Shown: positions 37,242-47,030, counted from the stretch's first letter. The stretch is DNA of 64,000 nt from Streptomyces sp. CB01373 (GCF_002803075.1 NZ_NNBK01000020.1:143111-207110), one strand, 5' to 3'. The notes: generated from the sequence alone by a model not told the origin. Made by a program: numbers and translations.

Positions 37242-39113
37242 ATGGACTTCCAGACCTCACAGTCAGCACAGGCATCCCACTCATCACAGTCGTCCGGCGA
37301 GCCCCGCCCGGCCCATATGTTCCAGGTCGATCTGCGGGGACTGGTGGACCTGCTCTCGCACCACCTGTACTCCAGCCCCAAGGTCTACCTGCGCGAACTG
37401 CTCCAGAACGCCGTGGACGCCATCACCGCCCGGCGCGCGGAGGAGCCCGGCGCCCCGGCGCGCGTACGGCTGTTCGCGGACGGCGGCACCCTCCGGGTGG
37501 AGGACACCGGCGTCGGCCTCACCGAGTCCGACGTGCACGAACTGCTGGCCACCATCGGCCGCAGCTCCAAGCGGGCCGAGGGCCTGCGAGAGGCGCGCTC
37601 GGACTTCCTCGGCCAGTTCGGCATCGGCCTGCTGGCCTGCTTCGTGGTGGCCGAGCGGATCCGGGTGGTCAGCCGCAGCGCCCGGACGCCCGAGGCGCCT
37701 CCGGTGGAGTGGACGGCGCGCGACGACGGCTCGTACACCGTGCGGACCCTGCCGGACTCCGCCCGCCCGGAACCCGGCACCACCGTGCACCTCCAGGCCC
37801 GGGCCGGGGCGGGCGAGTGGCTCACCGAGCGGCGTGTGCTCGCGCTGGCACGGGACTTCGGGTCGCTGCTGCCCTACGACGTCCGGGTGGGCGAGGAGGC
37901 GGTCACCGACCTGCCGGCGCCCTGGGACCGGGCGTACCCCTCCCCCGCGGCCCGCCGGGTCGCCCTGGCCCGGCACTGCCACGAGGTGTTCGGGTTCACC
38001 CCGCTGGACGCCATCGGCCTGGACGTGCCGCTGGCCGGGATCCGCGGGGTGGCGTACGTGCTGCCGTCGGCGGTCAGCCCGGCGCAGCGGGCGGGTCACC
38101 GCGTGCACCTGAAGGGCATGCTGCTGACCGAGCGGGCCGAACAGCTGCTGCCCGACTGGGCGTTCTTCGTGCGCTGCGTGCTCGACACGGACAGTCTGCG
38201 GCCCACCGCGTCGCGGGAGTCGCTGTACGAGGACGAGACGCTGGCCGCCGTGCGCGAGGCGCTCGGGGAGCGGATACGGTCCTGGCTGACCTCTCTCGCG
38301 GCCGGCGATCCGGAGCGCTTGGAGGCGTTCCTGTCGGTGCACTTCCTGGGGGTCAAGTCGCTGGCCCGGCACGACGCGGAGATGCTGCGCACGATGCTGC
38401 CGTGGCTGCCCTTCGAGACGACCGACGGGCGGCTGTCCCTGGAGGAGTTCGCGCGACGGCACCCCGTCGTGCACTTCACGCGGACGGTCGAGGAGTACCG
38501 GCAGGTCGCGCCGATCGCCTCCGCGCAGGGCGTCGGCGTCGTCAACGGCGGCTACACCTACGACAGCGAGCTGGTCGAGGCGCTGCCGTCGGTGCGCCCG
38601 GGGACGGTGGTCGCCGAGCTGGACGCGGACACCGTGACCGCGCACCTGGACTCCGTCGACCCGGCCGAGGAACTGGCCCTGTCGGGCTTCCTGGCCGCCG
38701 CGCGGGCCCGGCTGGACCCGCTGGGCTGCGACGTCGTGCTGCGCGCCTTCCACCCGCTGTCCGTGCCGGCGCTGCACCTGGACGACCGGTCGGCCCGGCA
38801 CGAGCAGGCCCGCGCCGAGGCCGAGGAGCAGGCCGACGACCTGTGGGCGGGCATCCTCGGCTCGCTGCGCGGCGGCGCCCCACGCGCGCGTCTGGTGCTC
38901 AACCACCTCAACCCGCTGATCCGCCGCATCGGTTCACTCGGCGACCCGGAACTCATCGGCACCGCGACCGAGTCGCTGTACGGGCAGGCGCTGCTGATGG
39001 CGCAGCGCCCGCTGCGGCCGGCGGACTCGGCGCTGCTGAACCGGGCGTTCATCGGCCTGCTGGAGTGGGCCACGCACAGCGACACCGACGCGACGGGGGA
39101 CGGCCACCGATGA
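37242..39113 (+). CDS. Divergent Hsp90 (HtpG-like) chaperone
   Basis: The protein has 623 residues from ATG 37242, full length for bacterial Hsp90. GHKL ATPase motifs are intact. RELLQNAVDA holds Glu52, Asn56 and Asp59, VEDTGVGL has Asp88, and GQFGIGLLACF spans 124-134. The middle domain has the catalytic-loop arginine in FFVRCVLDTDSLRPTASRE (Arg325). The C-terminal dimerisation region (LVLNHLNPLIRRIGSLGD) is recognisable. There is no C-terminal TPR-docking peptide. Identity to HtpG looks low outside the motifs. The stop overlaps the next start (ATGA), so the two proteins are probably made together. It lies between recG and the fakA-like gene, which are adjacent in my memory of S. coelicolor. 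Confidence 0.9.
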   Translation: MDFQTSQSAQASHSSQSSGEPRPAHMFQVDLRGLVDLLSHHLYSSPKVYLRELLQNAVDAITARRAEEPGAPARVRLFADGGTLRVEDTGVGLTESDVHELLATIGRSSKRAEGLREARSDFLGQFGIGLLACFVVAERIRVVSRSARTPEAPPVEWTARDDGSYTVRTLPDSARPEPGTTVHLQARAGAGEWLTERRVLALARDFGSLLPYDVRVGEEAVTDLPAPWDRAYPSPAARRVALARHCHEVFGFTPLDAIGLDVPLAGIRGVAYVLPSAVSPAQRAGHRVHLKGMLLTERAEQLLPDWAFFVRCVLDTDSLRPTASRESLYEDETLAAVREALGERIRSWLTSLAAGDPERLEAFLSVHFLGVKSLARHDAEMLRTMLPWLPFETTDGRLSLEEFARRHPVVHFTRTVEEYRQVAPIASAQGVGVVNGGYTYDSELVEALPSVRPGTVVAELDADTVTAHLDSVDPAEELALSGFLAAARARLDPLGCDVVLRAFHPLSVPALHLDDRSARHEQARAEAEEQADDLWAGILGSLRGGAPRARLVLNHLNPLIRRIGSLGDPELIGTATESLYGQALLMAQRPLRPADSALLNRAFIGLLEWATHSDTDATGDGHR

Positions 39114-42049
39114 GTGAGACCACCGACTTCGACTCGCTGCGCCGTGAGTTGGCCGCCAACGGGGAGCGGCCCGAGGGTCCGGCTCGCAACGCGCGCGCGG
39201 AGCTGCTGCTCGCCGAGGCCGAGCGGCTGAACATCCCGCTCGCCGTGATCGAGGCGCTCGGACACCAGCTGAAGGTCTACAACTACAGCTCCGAGAAGGA
39301 CAAGATGTTCGTCCCGTTCGCGCGGCTGCTGCGCATGTGGGACGACCGCCCCGAGGACTTCGACGAGTACGAGACCCACTCGCTGCACTGGGTCTTCAAG
39401 TGGATGTCGGCGGGCATGCTGGGGCAGCCGCACATCCCGTTGGCCGCGATCGAGAAGTGGCTCGGCGAGATGGAGCACCGCTACCGGCTCGCCGGCCACT
39501 CCGAACGTGCCGTGCGCAGCGCCGAGTTCAGTGTCGCCCGGCACATCGGGGACCTCGCGCGGGCGGAGCGCGCGTACGCGGCGTGGCTGGCCGCCGACCG
39601 GGACAGCATGGCCGACTGCCATGCCTGCGAACTGCACGACCAGGGCCGGTGGCAGGCCGAGTGCGGCCGGGACGCGGAGGCGGTCGAGCTGTGGCGGCCG
39701 GTGCTGGACGGCGAGTTCTCCTGCGCCCACGAGCCGCACGGCGTCCTCGCCTCCTCGCTGCTGCCGCTGCTGCGGCTCGGCCGTCTCGACGAGGCGCGCG
39801 CTCATCATCTGCGGGGCCTGAGACTGGTGCGGCCGATGGAGAGCATGCGGGGCGCCTACGCCGACCATGTGGCGTTCTGCGCGCTGACCGGCAACGAGGC
39901 GCGGGCCCTGGAGCTGCTGGCCGAGCGGCCCGCGTACTTCGCGGACGACGGGAACCCGCTCAGCAGGCTGGACTTCCTGGCGGTGACGGCCCTGCTCATG
40001 GAGCGGCTGGTCGAGCTGGGGTGGGACGGGCAGACGGTGCCCGGTCCCGCGGGGCGGGCCTGGACGGCCGGCGAACTCGCCGCGCACGCGCGCGCGGAGG
40101 CGACGGCCCTGGCGGTCCGCTTCGACGAGCGCAACGGCACGTCCCGGGTGGGCGAGCGGGCACGCGCGCGCATGGCGCGGCGCCCGCTGGTGGAGCGGCT
40201 GCCGCTGGGCGTGCGCACGGCGCGGCGGCCCGCCGGCACGGCTTCGGCTCCCGCCGCGCGGGTCCCCGTGGAGACGGCTGAAGCCGCGACTGCGGAAGCG
40301 GCGGCCGGGGAAGCCGGCCTGCCCGCGCTGATCGCCGAGGCGCGGCGGCTGTCGGACACCCTGCGGCCGCACGCCACGGAGGCGTGGGCGGCGGTCGCGC
40401 GGGCCGCGGAGGGCGTCGAGCTGGCGGCCCGCGACCAGGCGGAGATCGCCGAGCACGAGGCGATGAGCCAGGGCCCCGAGGGTGCCGCGCTGTTCGAGCG
40501 GGCCGCCGAGTCGTACGCGCGGGCGGGCGACCCGGGCGAGGCGCTGGCGGCACGCTCGCGGGCCGCGTACATGAGGGCGCTGACCGGCGATGTGGACGGG
40601 GCGCTCGCCGCGGTCGCCGAGCCCTACGAGCGCGTCCTCGCGCTGTACGCGCAGGAGGGCACCGGCGTTCGGCAGACCGCGTCCGTGGTGATGGGGCGGG
40701 CACGGATCCTGATGCGGCCGGTGTACGAGGCCGGGGGGCCCGTGGACCCGGGGGCGCTGTCCGCCGCCGAGGAGGCCGTGCGGGAGGTCCTGGCCCTCGT
40801 GGAGGGGCACACCGGGGACGATGTGCGGCTGGCGGCCCGGGCGGCCGAGGCGCGGGCGATGCTCGCCGAGACCGCCGCGCGCGCCGGGGATCTGCGGGGC
40901 GCCGCGGAGCTGTTCGAGCGGGCCGCGGCCGAGTACGCAGGGGCGGGTGTGCCGTGGTTCGCGGTGGAGTACGAGGCACGGCTCGCGGCGCTCGCGCACC
41001 ATCTGGGCGACCCGGAGGGCGCCGAGCGGGCGCTGCGGGCGGCCCTGGAGCACGGCGGGACGTATCTGGAGGCCGCGGGCCGGGCACAGCTGCACCTTCA
41101 GCTCGCCGAGGTGCTCGGCGGTCTCGACCGGACCGAGGAGGCGGCGGAACACGCCCTGGAGGCCGCGCACTGGGCCGACGAGGCGGGCGAGGGACCGGCG
41201 CTCGGGGCCTGGGCCCGCCAGCAGCTCGGCGGTCTGCTGCTGCGGCTGGGGCGGTGGGCGGAGGCCGCGGAGGTGCTGGAGTCCGCGCTGCCCGACCTGT
41301 CCGCGGACACGCACGGCGACGGGGCCGTCGTGCAGACGCAGTGGTGGCTGGGCGACTGTCTGAGCGAGCTCGGGGAACACCGCGCGGCGGCCGAACGCCG
41401 GCTGCAGGCCGCCGAGATCGCTCGGCACTGGCCCGAGCAGCAGGACCACGCGACCCTCGCCCATCTGGCCGCCGAGTCGCTGAGCCGGGCGGGGCTGCAC
41501 GAGGAGGCCGAGCGTGCGTACACGCGCGCGGGCGACCTGTGGCGGTCCCTGGGCGACGTGCACGGCCTGGTCCGTGCCCTGCGCGCACGCGCGTGGCTGG
41601 CATCGGGCACCGAGGCAGGCCCGGACGCGGCGCGGGAGCTGATGGGGGCCGCGGTCACGGAGTGCGAGTCGGCGCTGGAGGCGGTGGACGACGCGGCGGC
41701 GCGACAGCGGCTGGTCGCGGAACTCGGTCAGACCCTCCGGCAGTTCGGCGACCTGCTCGCGGACGGCGCGGCGGACGAGGCCGTGGCCGAGGAGGCCCTG
41801 TCCAGGCTGGAGCAGGCGATCGCCGCCTTCGCCCTCCTGGGTCCGGCCGCTCTGCACGACCGCACCGCGGCGGAACTCGCCGCGGGCCGTCTGGCAGCCG
41901 ACCTGGGCCGCTCCGCCGAAACCACGGCACACGCACGTGCCGTGCTGGCGGCCTACGAGGACGCCGACGAGGGAGACACCGAGGCGCCGCCCCTGCGCGC
42001 GCGAGCCGAAAGTCTCCTGCGCGCGCTGGAGCAGGGACCGGACGACTGA
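39110..42049 (+). CDS. Large helical-repeat (TPR-like) protein paired with the Hsp90
   Basis: The protein has 979 residues from ATG 39110, coupled to the Hsp90 stop. It has an N-terminal region (about 45-320) with conserved aromatics (VFKWMSAGMLGQPHIPL, ECGRDAEAVELWRPVLDGEF), an Ala-rich linker near 375-400, and then a long array of helix pairs of TPR type. The repeats include AAESYARAGDPGEALAARSR, AAELFERAAAEYAGAGVPWF and HEEAERAYTRAGDLWRSLGD. It has no signal peptide or membrane segment. No enzyme motif was found. Coupling suggests it is a partner, adaptor or client of the Hsp90. Degenerate copies of a sequence like its 3' end lie directly downstream. Confidence 0.85.
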   Translation: MSETTDFDSLRRELAANGERPEGPARNARAELLLAEAERLNIPLAVIEALGHQLKVYNYSSEKDKMFVPFARLLRMWDDRPEDFDEYETHSLHWVFKWMSAGMLGQPHIPLAAIEKWLGEMEHRYRLAGHSERAVRSAEFSVARHIGDLARAERAYAAWLAADRDSMADCHACELHDQGRWQAECGRDAEAVELWRPVLDGEFSCAHEPHGVLASSLLPLLRLGRLDEARAHHLRGLRLVRPMESMRGAYADHVAFCALTGNEARALELLAERPAYFADDGNPLSRLDFLAVTALLMERLVELGWDGQTVPGPAGRAWTAGELAAHARAEATALAVRFDERNGTSRVGERARARMARRPLVERLPLGVRTARRPAGTASAPAARVPVETAEAATAEAAAGEAGLPALIAEARRLSDTLRPHATEAWAAVARAAEGVELAARDQAEIAEHEAMSQGPEGAALFERAAESYARAGDPGEALAARSRAAYMRALTGDVDGALAAVAEPYERVLALYAQEGTGVRQTASVVMGRARILMRPVYEAGGPVDPGALSAAEEAVREVLALVEGHTGDDVRLAARAAEARAMLAETAARAGDLRGAAELFERAAAEYAGAGVPWFAVEYEARLAALAHHLGDPEGAERALRAALEHGGTYLEAAGRAQLHLQLAEVLGGLDRTEEAAEHALEAAHWADEAGEGPALGAWARQQLGGLLLRLGRWAEAAEVLESALPDLSADTHGDGAVVQTQWWLGDCLSELGEHRAAAERRLQAAEIARHWPEQQDHATLAHLAAESLSRAGLHEEAERAYTRAGDLWRSLGDVHGLVRALRARAWLASGTEAGPDAARELMGAAVTECESALEAVDDAAARQRLVAELGQTLRQFGDLLADGAADEAVAEEALSRLEQAIAAFALLGPAALHDRTAAELAAGRLAADLGRSAETTAHARAVLAAYEDADEGDTEAPPLRARAESLLRALEQGPDD

Positions 42050-42420
42050 CCGGCGACCCCGCAGCGGAACTCACCACCGGACGACCGGCAACGGCACCAG
42101 GCCACCACGCACACGCGTGCCACGGCGACGGCCCACCAGCCCGCGCCGAGGACGGCCGGACGCACTCCCGGCGCGCAGAGGCCAAAGGGCTCCTGCGCAC
42201 CCTGGAGGCGGGACCGGACGACTGACCGGCGACCCCGCAGCGGAACTCACCACCGGACGGCCGGCTACGGCACCAGGCCGCCCCGCCCAGGCCACCACGC
42301 ACACGCGTGCCGCGGCGACGGCCCACCAGCCCGCGCCGAGGACGGCCGGACGCACTCCCGGCGCGCAGAGGCCAAAGGGCTCCTGCGCACCCTGGAGGCG
42401 GGACCAGGCTGCTGACCGGC
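42035..42420 (+). repeat. Tandem repeat related to the 3' end of the TPR-like gene
   Basis: Two near-identical units, 42035-42210 (176 bp) and 42211-42400 (190 bp), start with GGACCGGACGACTGACCGGC. A third partial start lies at 42401-42420. The second unit has a 14-bp insertion (near 42278-42291) and few substitutions. Each unit ends by encoding GLLRTLEAGP-type residues; the first is followed by the gene's own DD-stop ending and the second ends GPGC-stop. The gene itself ends SLLRALEQGPDD-stop. The units therefore look like decayed duplicates of a related 3' terminus. Confidence 0.8.
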
Positions 42421-42444
42421 GGTGGCCGGACGGGGAGGTGTGGC

Positions 42445-44154
42445 TCACTCCACGCCGATGAGCAGCAGCGCTCCCTGGCGGCCGCCCTCGTAGATGACCG
42501 TGTCGACGGCGAGGTAGGACTCGCGGACCCGGGTCTGGAGGCGGTTGGCGATCGTGTCGGGGGCCTCGTCGCCGAGGACGAGGGTGACCAGTTCGCCGCC
42601 GGCCGCGAGCATGCGGTCCAGGACGGTCTCGGCGGTGGCCGTGACGTCCGAGCCGATCACGGCCACGTCTCCGTCGATGAGACCGAGGACGTCACCGGCC
42701 TGGCAGATGCCGGCCGTGGTCCACGACTGGCGTTCGGCGACGATGACCTCGGCGTGCCGGGTGGCACCTGCCGCCGAGGTCATGGCGACGACGTCCTCGT
42801 CGAAGCGGCGCCCCGGCTCGTGCACGGCGAGGGCGGCGATGCCCTGCACCGCCGAGCGGGTCGGGATCAGGGCCACACGGACACCGTCCCCGCGGGCCTG
42901 CTCGGCCGCCGCGGACGCGGTGTGGCGCAGGTCGGGGTCGTTGGGCAGCAGGACCACCTCGCGCGCGTGTGCCCGCCGTACGGCGTCGACGAGCTCCCCG
43001 CTGGCGAGCTGCTCCCCGGGCCTGGCGAGCACCGCGGTCGCCCCGGCCTCGGTGTAGAGCCCGGCCAGGCCCTCGCCGGGTACGACGGCCACCACGGCGC
43101 GCTGGGCCCGCTCCCGCTGCGGCGGCCGCCCGGGCCCGCCGGTGCGCGCGTCATCGGCGGCGAAGTGCGTGATCCGGATGCGGTGCGGCCGCCCGGCCTC
43201 CACGCCCGCCTCCACGGCCGCGCCGGCGTCGTCGACGTGCACGTGCACGTTCCACAGGCCGTCGCCGCCGACCACGACGAGGGAGTCCCCGAGCCCGTCG
43301 AGCCGCTCGCGCAGCCGGGCGACGGCCGCGTCCTCGGCGTCCAGCAGGTAGATCACCTCGAAGGCGGGACCGCTCGTGGGCGGCGCGCAGGCACCGGGCC
43401 CGTCGTCCCCGGCGGTGCACACACGCGCGTGCGGCACCGTCGGGCCGCCGTCACCCGCCACCGTGACCGCCGAAGGGGACGCGCCCTGCTCCGGCGCCCG
43501 TCCCGTGCACGTCTCCACCAGGGCCGCGAGGACCGCCACGAGTCCCCGCCCGCCCGCGTCGACCACCCCGGCGCGCTCCAGGACCGCCAGCTGGCCGGGG
43601 GTCGCGGCGAGGGCCGCGCAGGCGCCCTCGTAGGCGGCCAGGGCGACGGCGCCGCAGTCTCCGCCCGCCTCGGTGGCCGCGTCCGCGGCGGCCGAGGCCA
43701 CCGACAGGACCGTGCCCTCCATCGGGTGCGCCACGGCCTGCCGGGCGGAGTCCGCCGCGCGCCGCAGGGCCAGACAGAGCCCGCGCCCGTCGGTGTGCGT
43801 TCGGTCACCGTCGGCGCCGAACACCTGGGCCATGCCGCGCAGCAGCTGGGCGAGGATGGTCCCGGAGTTGCCGCGGGCCCCGATCAGCGCGCCGTGCGCC
43901 ATCGCCCGCGCGGCGTCGGCCAGGGAGGGACCGGGGAGGGCCACGCCGGTCCCGTCGCCCACCTCGTGCGCGGCGAACACGGCCTCCACCGCCGCGACGG
44001 CGGACTCCACGGTCAGATACAGGTTGGTGCCGGTGTCCCCGTCGGCCACGGGGTAGACGTTGATCGCGTCGATCTCCTCGCGCGCGCGCCCCAGAGCCCG
44101 CAGCGCCAGTCCGCACCAGGTACGCACCGCCGGCGCGTCGAACGTCTGCGCCAC
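42445..44154 (-). CDS. DAK2/FakA-family protein (YloV-like)
   Basis: The protein has 569 residues. The N-terminal DhaL/DAK2 domain has NVYPVADGDTGTNLYLT near 32-48, whose aspartates bind Mg-ATP, and GARGNSGTILAQLLRG near 94. The C-terminal region resembles the YloV/FakA middle and C-terminal domains (VHVHVDDAG, VVLLPNDPD). FakA phosphorylates fatty acids bound to FakB (DegV) proteins in Firmicutes. The actinomycete substrate is not certain. The order recG-yloV-rpmB is widely conserved but here is interrupted by the Hsp90 block. It is divergent from rpmB over 268 bases. Confidence 0.88.
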   Translation of the reverse strand: MAQTFDAPAVRTWCGLALRALGRAREEIDAINVYPVADGDTGTNLYLTVESAVAAVEAVFAAHEVGDGTGVALPGPSLADAARAMAHGALIGARGNSGTILAQLLRGMAQVFGADGDRTHTDGRGLCLALRRAADSARQAVAHPMEGTVLSVASAAADAATEAGGDCGAVALAAYEGACAALAATPGQLAVLERAGVVDAGGRGLVAVLAALVETCTGRAPEQGASPSAVTVAGDGGPTVPHARVCTAGDDGPGACAPPTSGPAFEVIYLLDAEDAAVARLRERLDGLGDSLVVVGGDGLWNVHVHVDDAGAAVEAGVEAGRPHRIRITHFAADDARTGGPGRPPQRERAQRAVVAVVPGEGLAGLYTEAGATAVLARPGEQLASGELVDAVRRAHAREVVLLPNDPDLRHTASAAAEQARGDGVRVALIPTRSAVQGIAALAVHEPGRRFDEDVVAMTSAAGATRHAEVIVAERQSWTTAGICQAGDVLGLIDGDVAVIGSDVTATAETVLDRMLAAGGELVTLVLGDEAPDTIANRLQTRVRESYLAVDTVIYEGGRQGALLLIGVE

Positions 44155-44291
44155 CTGCGCCTCCCTGAGCTGCTGGACTGGACGCAGCGTAGACCCAGGG
44201 GCGGTGCCCGACGGAAGAGGGCCCGCGGGGGCAGCGGAGCCGCCGTGGTAGTTTCGCCTTACGGACGCAGCCGTTGTATGCTGCTCCGGTT

Positions 44292-44313
44292 GCCCGATCC
44301 TGATCGGGCTTTT
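44292..44313 (+). promoter_or_regulatory. Terminator-like hairpin in the rpmB leader
   Basis: GCCCGATC and GATCGGGC are inverted repeats followed directly by TTTT, about 110 bases before the rpmB start on its coding strand. With a realistic 4-base loop the stem is 7 bp. A TATGCT hexamer at 44277-44282 just upstream resembles a -10. It may be an attenuator or a stray terminator. Confidence 0.45.
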
Positions 44314-44366
44314 CCCCCTGGCAACGCCACTCAGATTTCAAGAAGTGCTCTCCGAGCCTGAGATCT

Positions 44367-44390
44367 TGATCCCGGCATGCCGGGATCAAC
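44367..44390. promoter_or_regulatory. Perfect 24-bp palindrome before rpmB
   Basis: The left half TTGATCCCGGCA is followed immediately by its exact reverse complement, ending 32 bases before the rpmB GTG. It could be a DNA operator or a leader hairpin that blocks or exposes the ribosome site. Confidence 0.6.
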
Positions 44391-44422
44391 CGTAAGTGCA
44401 TCTGAAGTCTTTGGAGTGACCC

Positions 44423-44608
44423 GTGGCTGCCAACTGCGACGTCTGCGGCAAGGGGCCGGGCTTCGGCAACAACATCTCGCACTCGCACCGCCGTACGCTC
44501 CGTCGCTGGAACCCGAACATCCAGCGCGTGCGTACCGTGGTCGGCGGGACGCCGAAGCGCGTGAACGCCTGCACCTCGTGCATCAAGGCCGGCAAGGTCT
44601 CGCGCTGA
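44423..44608 (+). CDS. rpmB: 50S ribosomal protein L28 (Cys-containing form)
   Basis: The protein has 61 residues from GTG 44423 with TTGGAG upstream. It opens VAANCDVCGKGPGFGNNISHSH and ends CTSCIKAGKVSR. The two C-x2-C pairs mark the zinc-binding form, in contrast to the Cys-free paralog that Streptomyces makes under zinc limitation. It is divergent from the fakA-like gene, its usual neighbour. A strong terminator follows. Confidence 0.97.
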   Translation: MAANCDVCGKGPGFGNNISHSHRRTLRRWNPNIQRVRTVVGGTPKRVNACTSCIKAGKVSR

Positions 44609-44655
44609 CGCACAGCAACAGCTAAGCGCGCGGCCACTGCTGGTTCGCTGCACTG

Positions 44656-44685
44656 AGCCGGTCCACCTCGGTGGACCGGCTTTTT
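44656..44685 (+). terminator. rpmB terminator
   Basis: AGCCGGTCCAC and GTGGACCGGCT form an 11-bp perfect stem with the stable loop CTCG followed by TTTTT. This is a textbook intrinsic terminator 47 bases after rpmB. Confidence 0.9.
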
Positions 44686-44690
44686 GCCGT

Positions 44691-44742
44691 GCCCGCACAC
44701 GCGTGCCCGCACACGCGTGCCCGCACACGCGTGCCCGCACAC
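44691..44742. repeat. 14-bp tandem repeat, 3.7 copies
   Basis: Units of GCCCGCACACGCGT start at 44691, 44705 and 44719, with a partial unit to 44742. The array lies between the rpmB terminator and the thiD stop. Each junction contains the palindrome CACGCGTG. Confidence 0.9.
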
Positions 44743-44781
44743 CGGGAGCCGTGTGGGCCGGCCGGTGCGCGGGCCGTGCGA

Positions 44782-45599
<818 letters not shown>

Positions 45600-45603
<4 letters not shown>

Positions 45604-46565
45604 GACTCGATGTCCCCGAAGTGGTCCCAGCCGCCCTTGCTGGTCCACGGCGCGCCGTCGACCGTGACCTGGGGCAGCGCCGAGGGGCTGTGCACGTCGC
45701 CGATCACCTTCCAGCGGGCCGGCAGCTTCACGTCCGGCGGGAAGGCCGCCACGATCGCGTGGTCCTCTCCCCCGGTCAGCACCCACTGCAACGGGTCGAC
45801 ACCGACGGCCTGCCCGATGTCGTGCATCTGCGAGGGGATGTCTATGGCTCCCGAGCGGATGTCGATGTGGACCTTGCTGGCCTCGGCGATGTGCCCGAGG
45901 TCGGCGATCAGTCCGTCGCTGACGTCGCACATCGCGGTGGCGCCGAGCCCGGCGGCCGCGGGACCCGCGTGGTACGGCGGCTCGGGACGGCGGTGGGCCT
46001 CGACGAAGGCGCGGGGCGAGCGGAAGCCCCGGGAGAGCACCGCGTACCCGGCCGCGGACCAGCCCAGCCAGCCGGTCACCGCGATCAGGTCGCCGGGCTG
46101 CGCGCCGGCGCGTGTGACCGGCTCGTGGTTGCGCAGATCACCGAGCGCGGTGATCGACACCATGATCGTGTCGCCGCGCACCACGTCGCCGCCGACGACG
46201 GCGGCCCCGGCGACCTGGCACTCGTCGCGCAGGCCGTCCATCAGCTCGGTGGGCCAGGTGACCGGCAGCTCGGTGGGGACGACCAGGCCGAGCAGCAGCG
46301 CGGTCGGCACGGCGCCCATGGCGGCGATGTCCGCGAGGTTCTGGGCGGCCGCCTTGCGGCCCACGTCGTACGCCGTGGACCAGTCCCGGCGGAAGTGCCG
46401 TCCCTCGAGGAGTATGTCGGTGCTCGCCACGACCCTGCGGTCGGGGGCGGCGACCACCGCGGCGTCGTCGCCGGGACCGACCCGGACCGCCGGGGTGGTG
46501 GTGAGACGGGAGGTGAGCTCCCTGATGAGCCCGAACTCCCCGAGCTCACCCACAGTGCCCTTCAT
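45600..46565 (-). CDS. thiL: Thiamine-monophosphate kinase
   Basis: Phosphorylates thiamine monophosphate to thiamine pyrophosphate, the last step of the pathway. The protein has 321 residues. VGPGDDAAVV near 29 and STDILLEGRHF near 48 bind Mg and nucleotide, and CDVSDGLIADLGHIA lies near 212. VVGGDVVRGD and the C-terminal GGEDHAIV also match. It is first in the thiL-thiD transcript. No TPP riboswitch was recognised upstream. Confidence 0.95.
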
Positions 46566-46796
46566 CGGCCTTTCGCCCCTTCTGTCCCCGTGTATTCCGG
46601 TTGCGTTCCCGGATTACGTTCCCGGTCGCGCGTCAACGCGGTCCTCGCTACGGTCGAGATGACCGTCAACTTCTGTCCTACCTGCACCCCGGCGCGTGCG
46701 TCACGGCTCTCCCGGGTCTCCCCACGGCGTGTGACGACGCGATACCGTGGCGTTCCTTTTCCCCCAGATGATCCTCGTGGCCGCCCTGGAGGTTCC

Positions 46797-47030
46797 GTGG
46801 TACAGGCGTACATCCTGATCCAGACGGAGGTCGGCAAGGCGTCGACCGTCGCAGAGACGATCGGCAAGATCCCTGGAGTGATCCAGGCCGAGGACGTGAC
46901 GGGGCCGTACGACGTCATCGTGCGCGCCCAGTCCGACACGGTGGACGACCTGGGCCGCATGGTGGTCGCGAAGGTCCAGCAGGTGGACGGCATCACACGA
47001 ACCCTGACCTGCCCGGTCGTGCATCTGTAG
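46797..47030 (+). CDS. Lrp/AsnC ligand-binding (RAM) domain protein
   Basis: The protein has 77 residues from GTG 46797, with CTGGAGG just upstream. It consists only of the RAM effector-binding domain of Lrp/AsnC proteins (VQAYILIQTEVGKAS, GPYDVIVRAQSDTVDDLG) and lacks the helix-turn-helix. Such stand-alone domains can bind amino acids and form rings. The function is unknown. It is divergent from thiL and 20 bases before the lipoprotein gene on the same strand. Confidence 0.9.
   Translation: MVQAYILIQTEVGKASTVAETIGKIPGVIQAEDVTGPYDVIVRAQSDTVDDLGRMVVAKVQQVDGITRTLTCPVVHL

Noticed and set aside
37151..39109. Upstream extension of the TPR reading frame through the Hsp90 gene
   Set aside because: The frame is open by chance. 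The Hsp90 frame has all ATPase motifs, and the TPR start at 39110 is coupled to its stop.
38558..41932. An 1124-codon antisense frame across the Hsp90 and TPR genes
   Set aside because: Compositionally biased shadow with no motifs. The plus-strand Hsp90 and TPR proteins have recognisable domains and a coupled ATGA.
42071..42448. A 125-codon minus-strand frame inside the tandem repeat
   Set aside because: It arises from the repeat units being read antisense. The amino-acid repetition only reflects the DNA repeat.
44691..44742. Possible CRISPR array
   Set aside because: The 14-bp units are directly adjacent without spacers, so this is a simple tandem repeat.
46566..46796. TPP riboswitch before thiL/thiD
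   Set aside because: The conserved CTGAGA and ACCTGATC-type thi-box elements are not present upstream of thiL.
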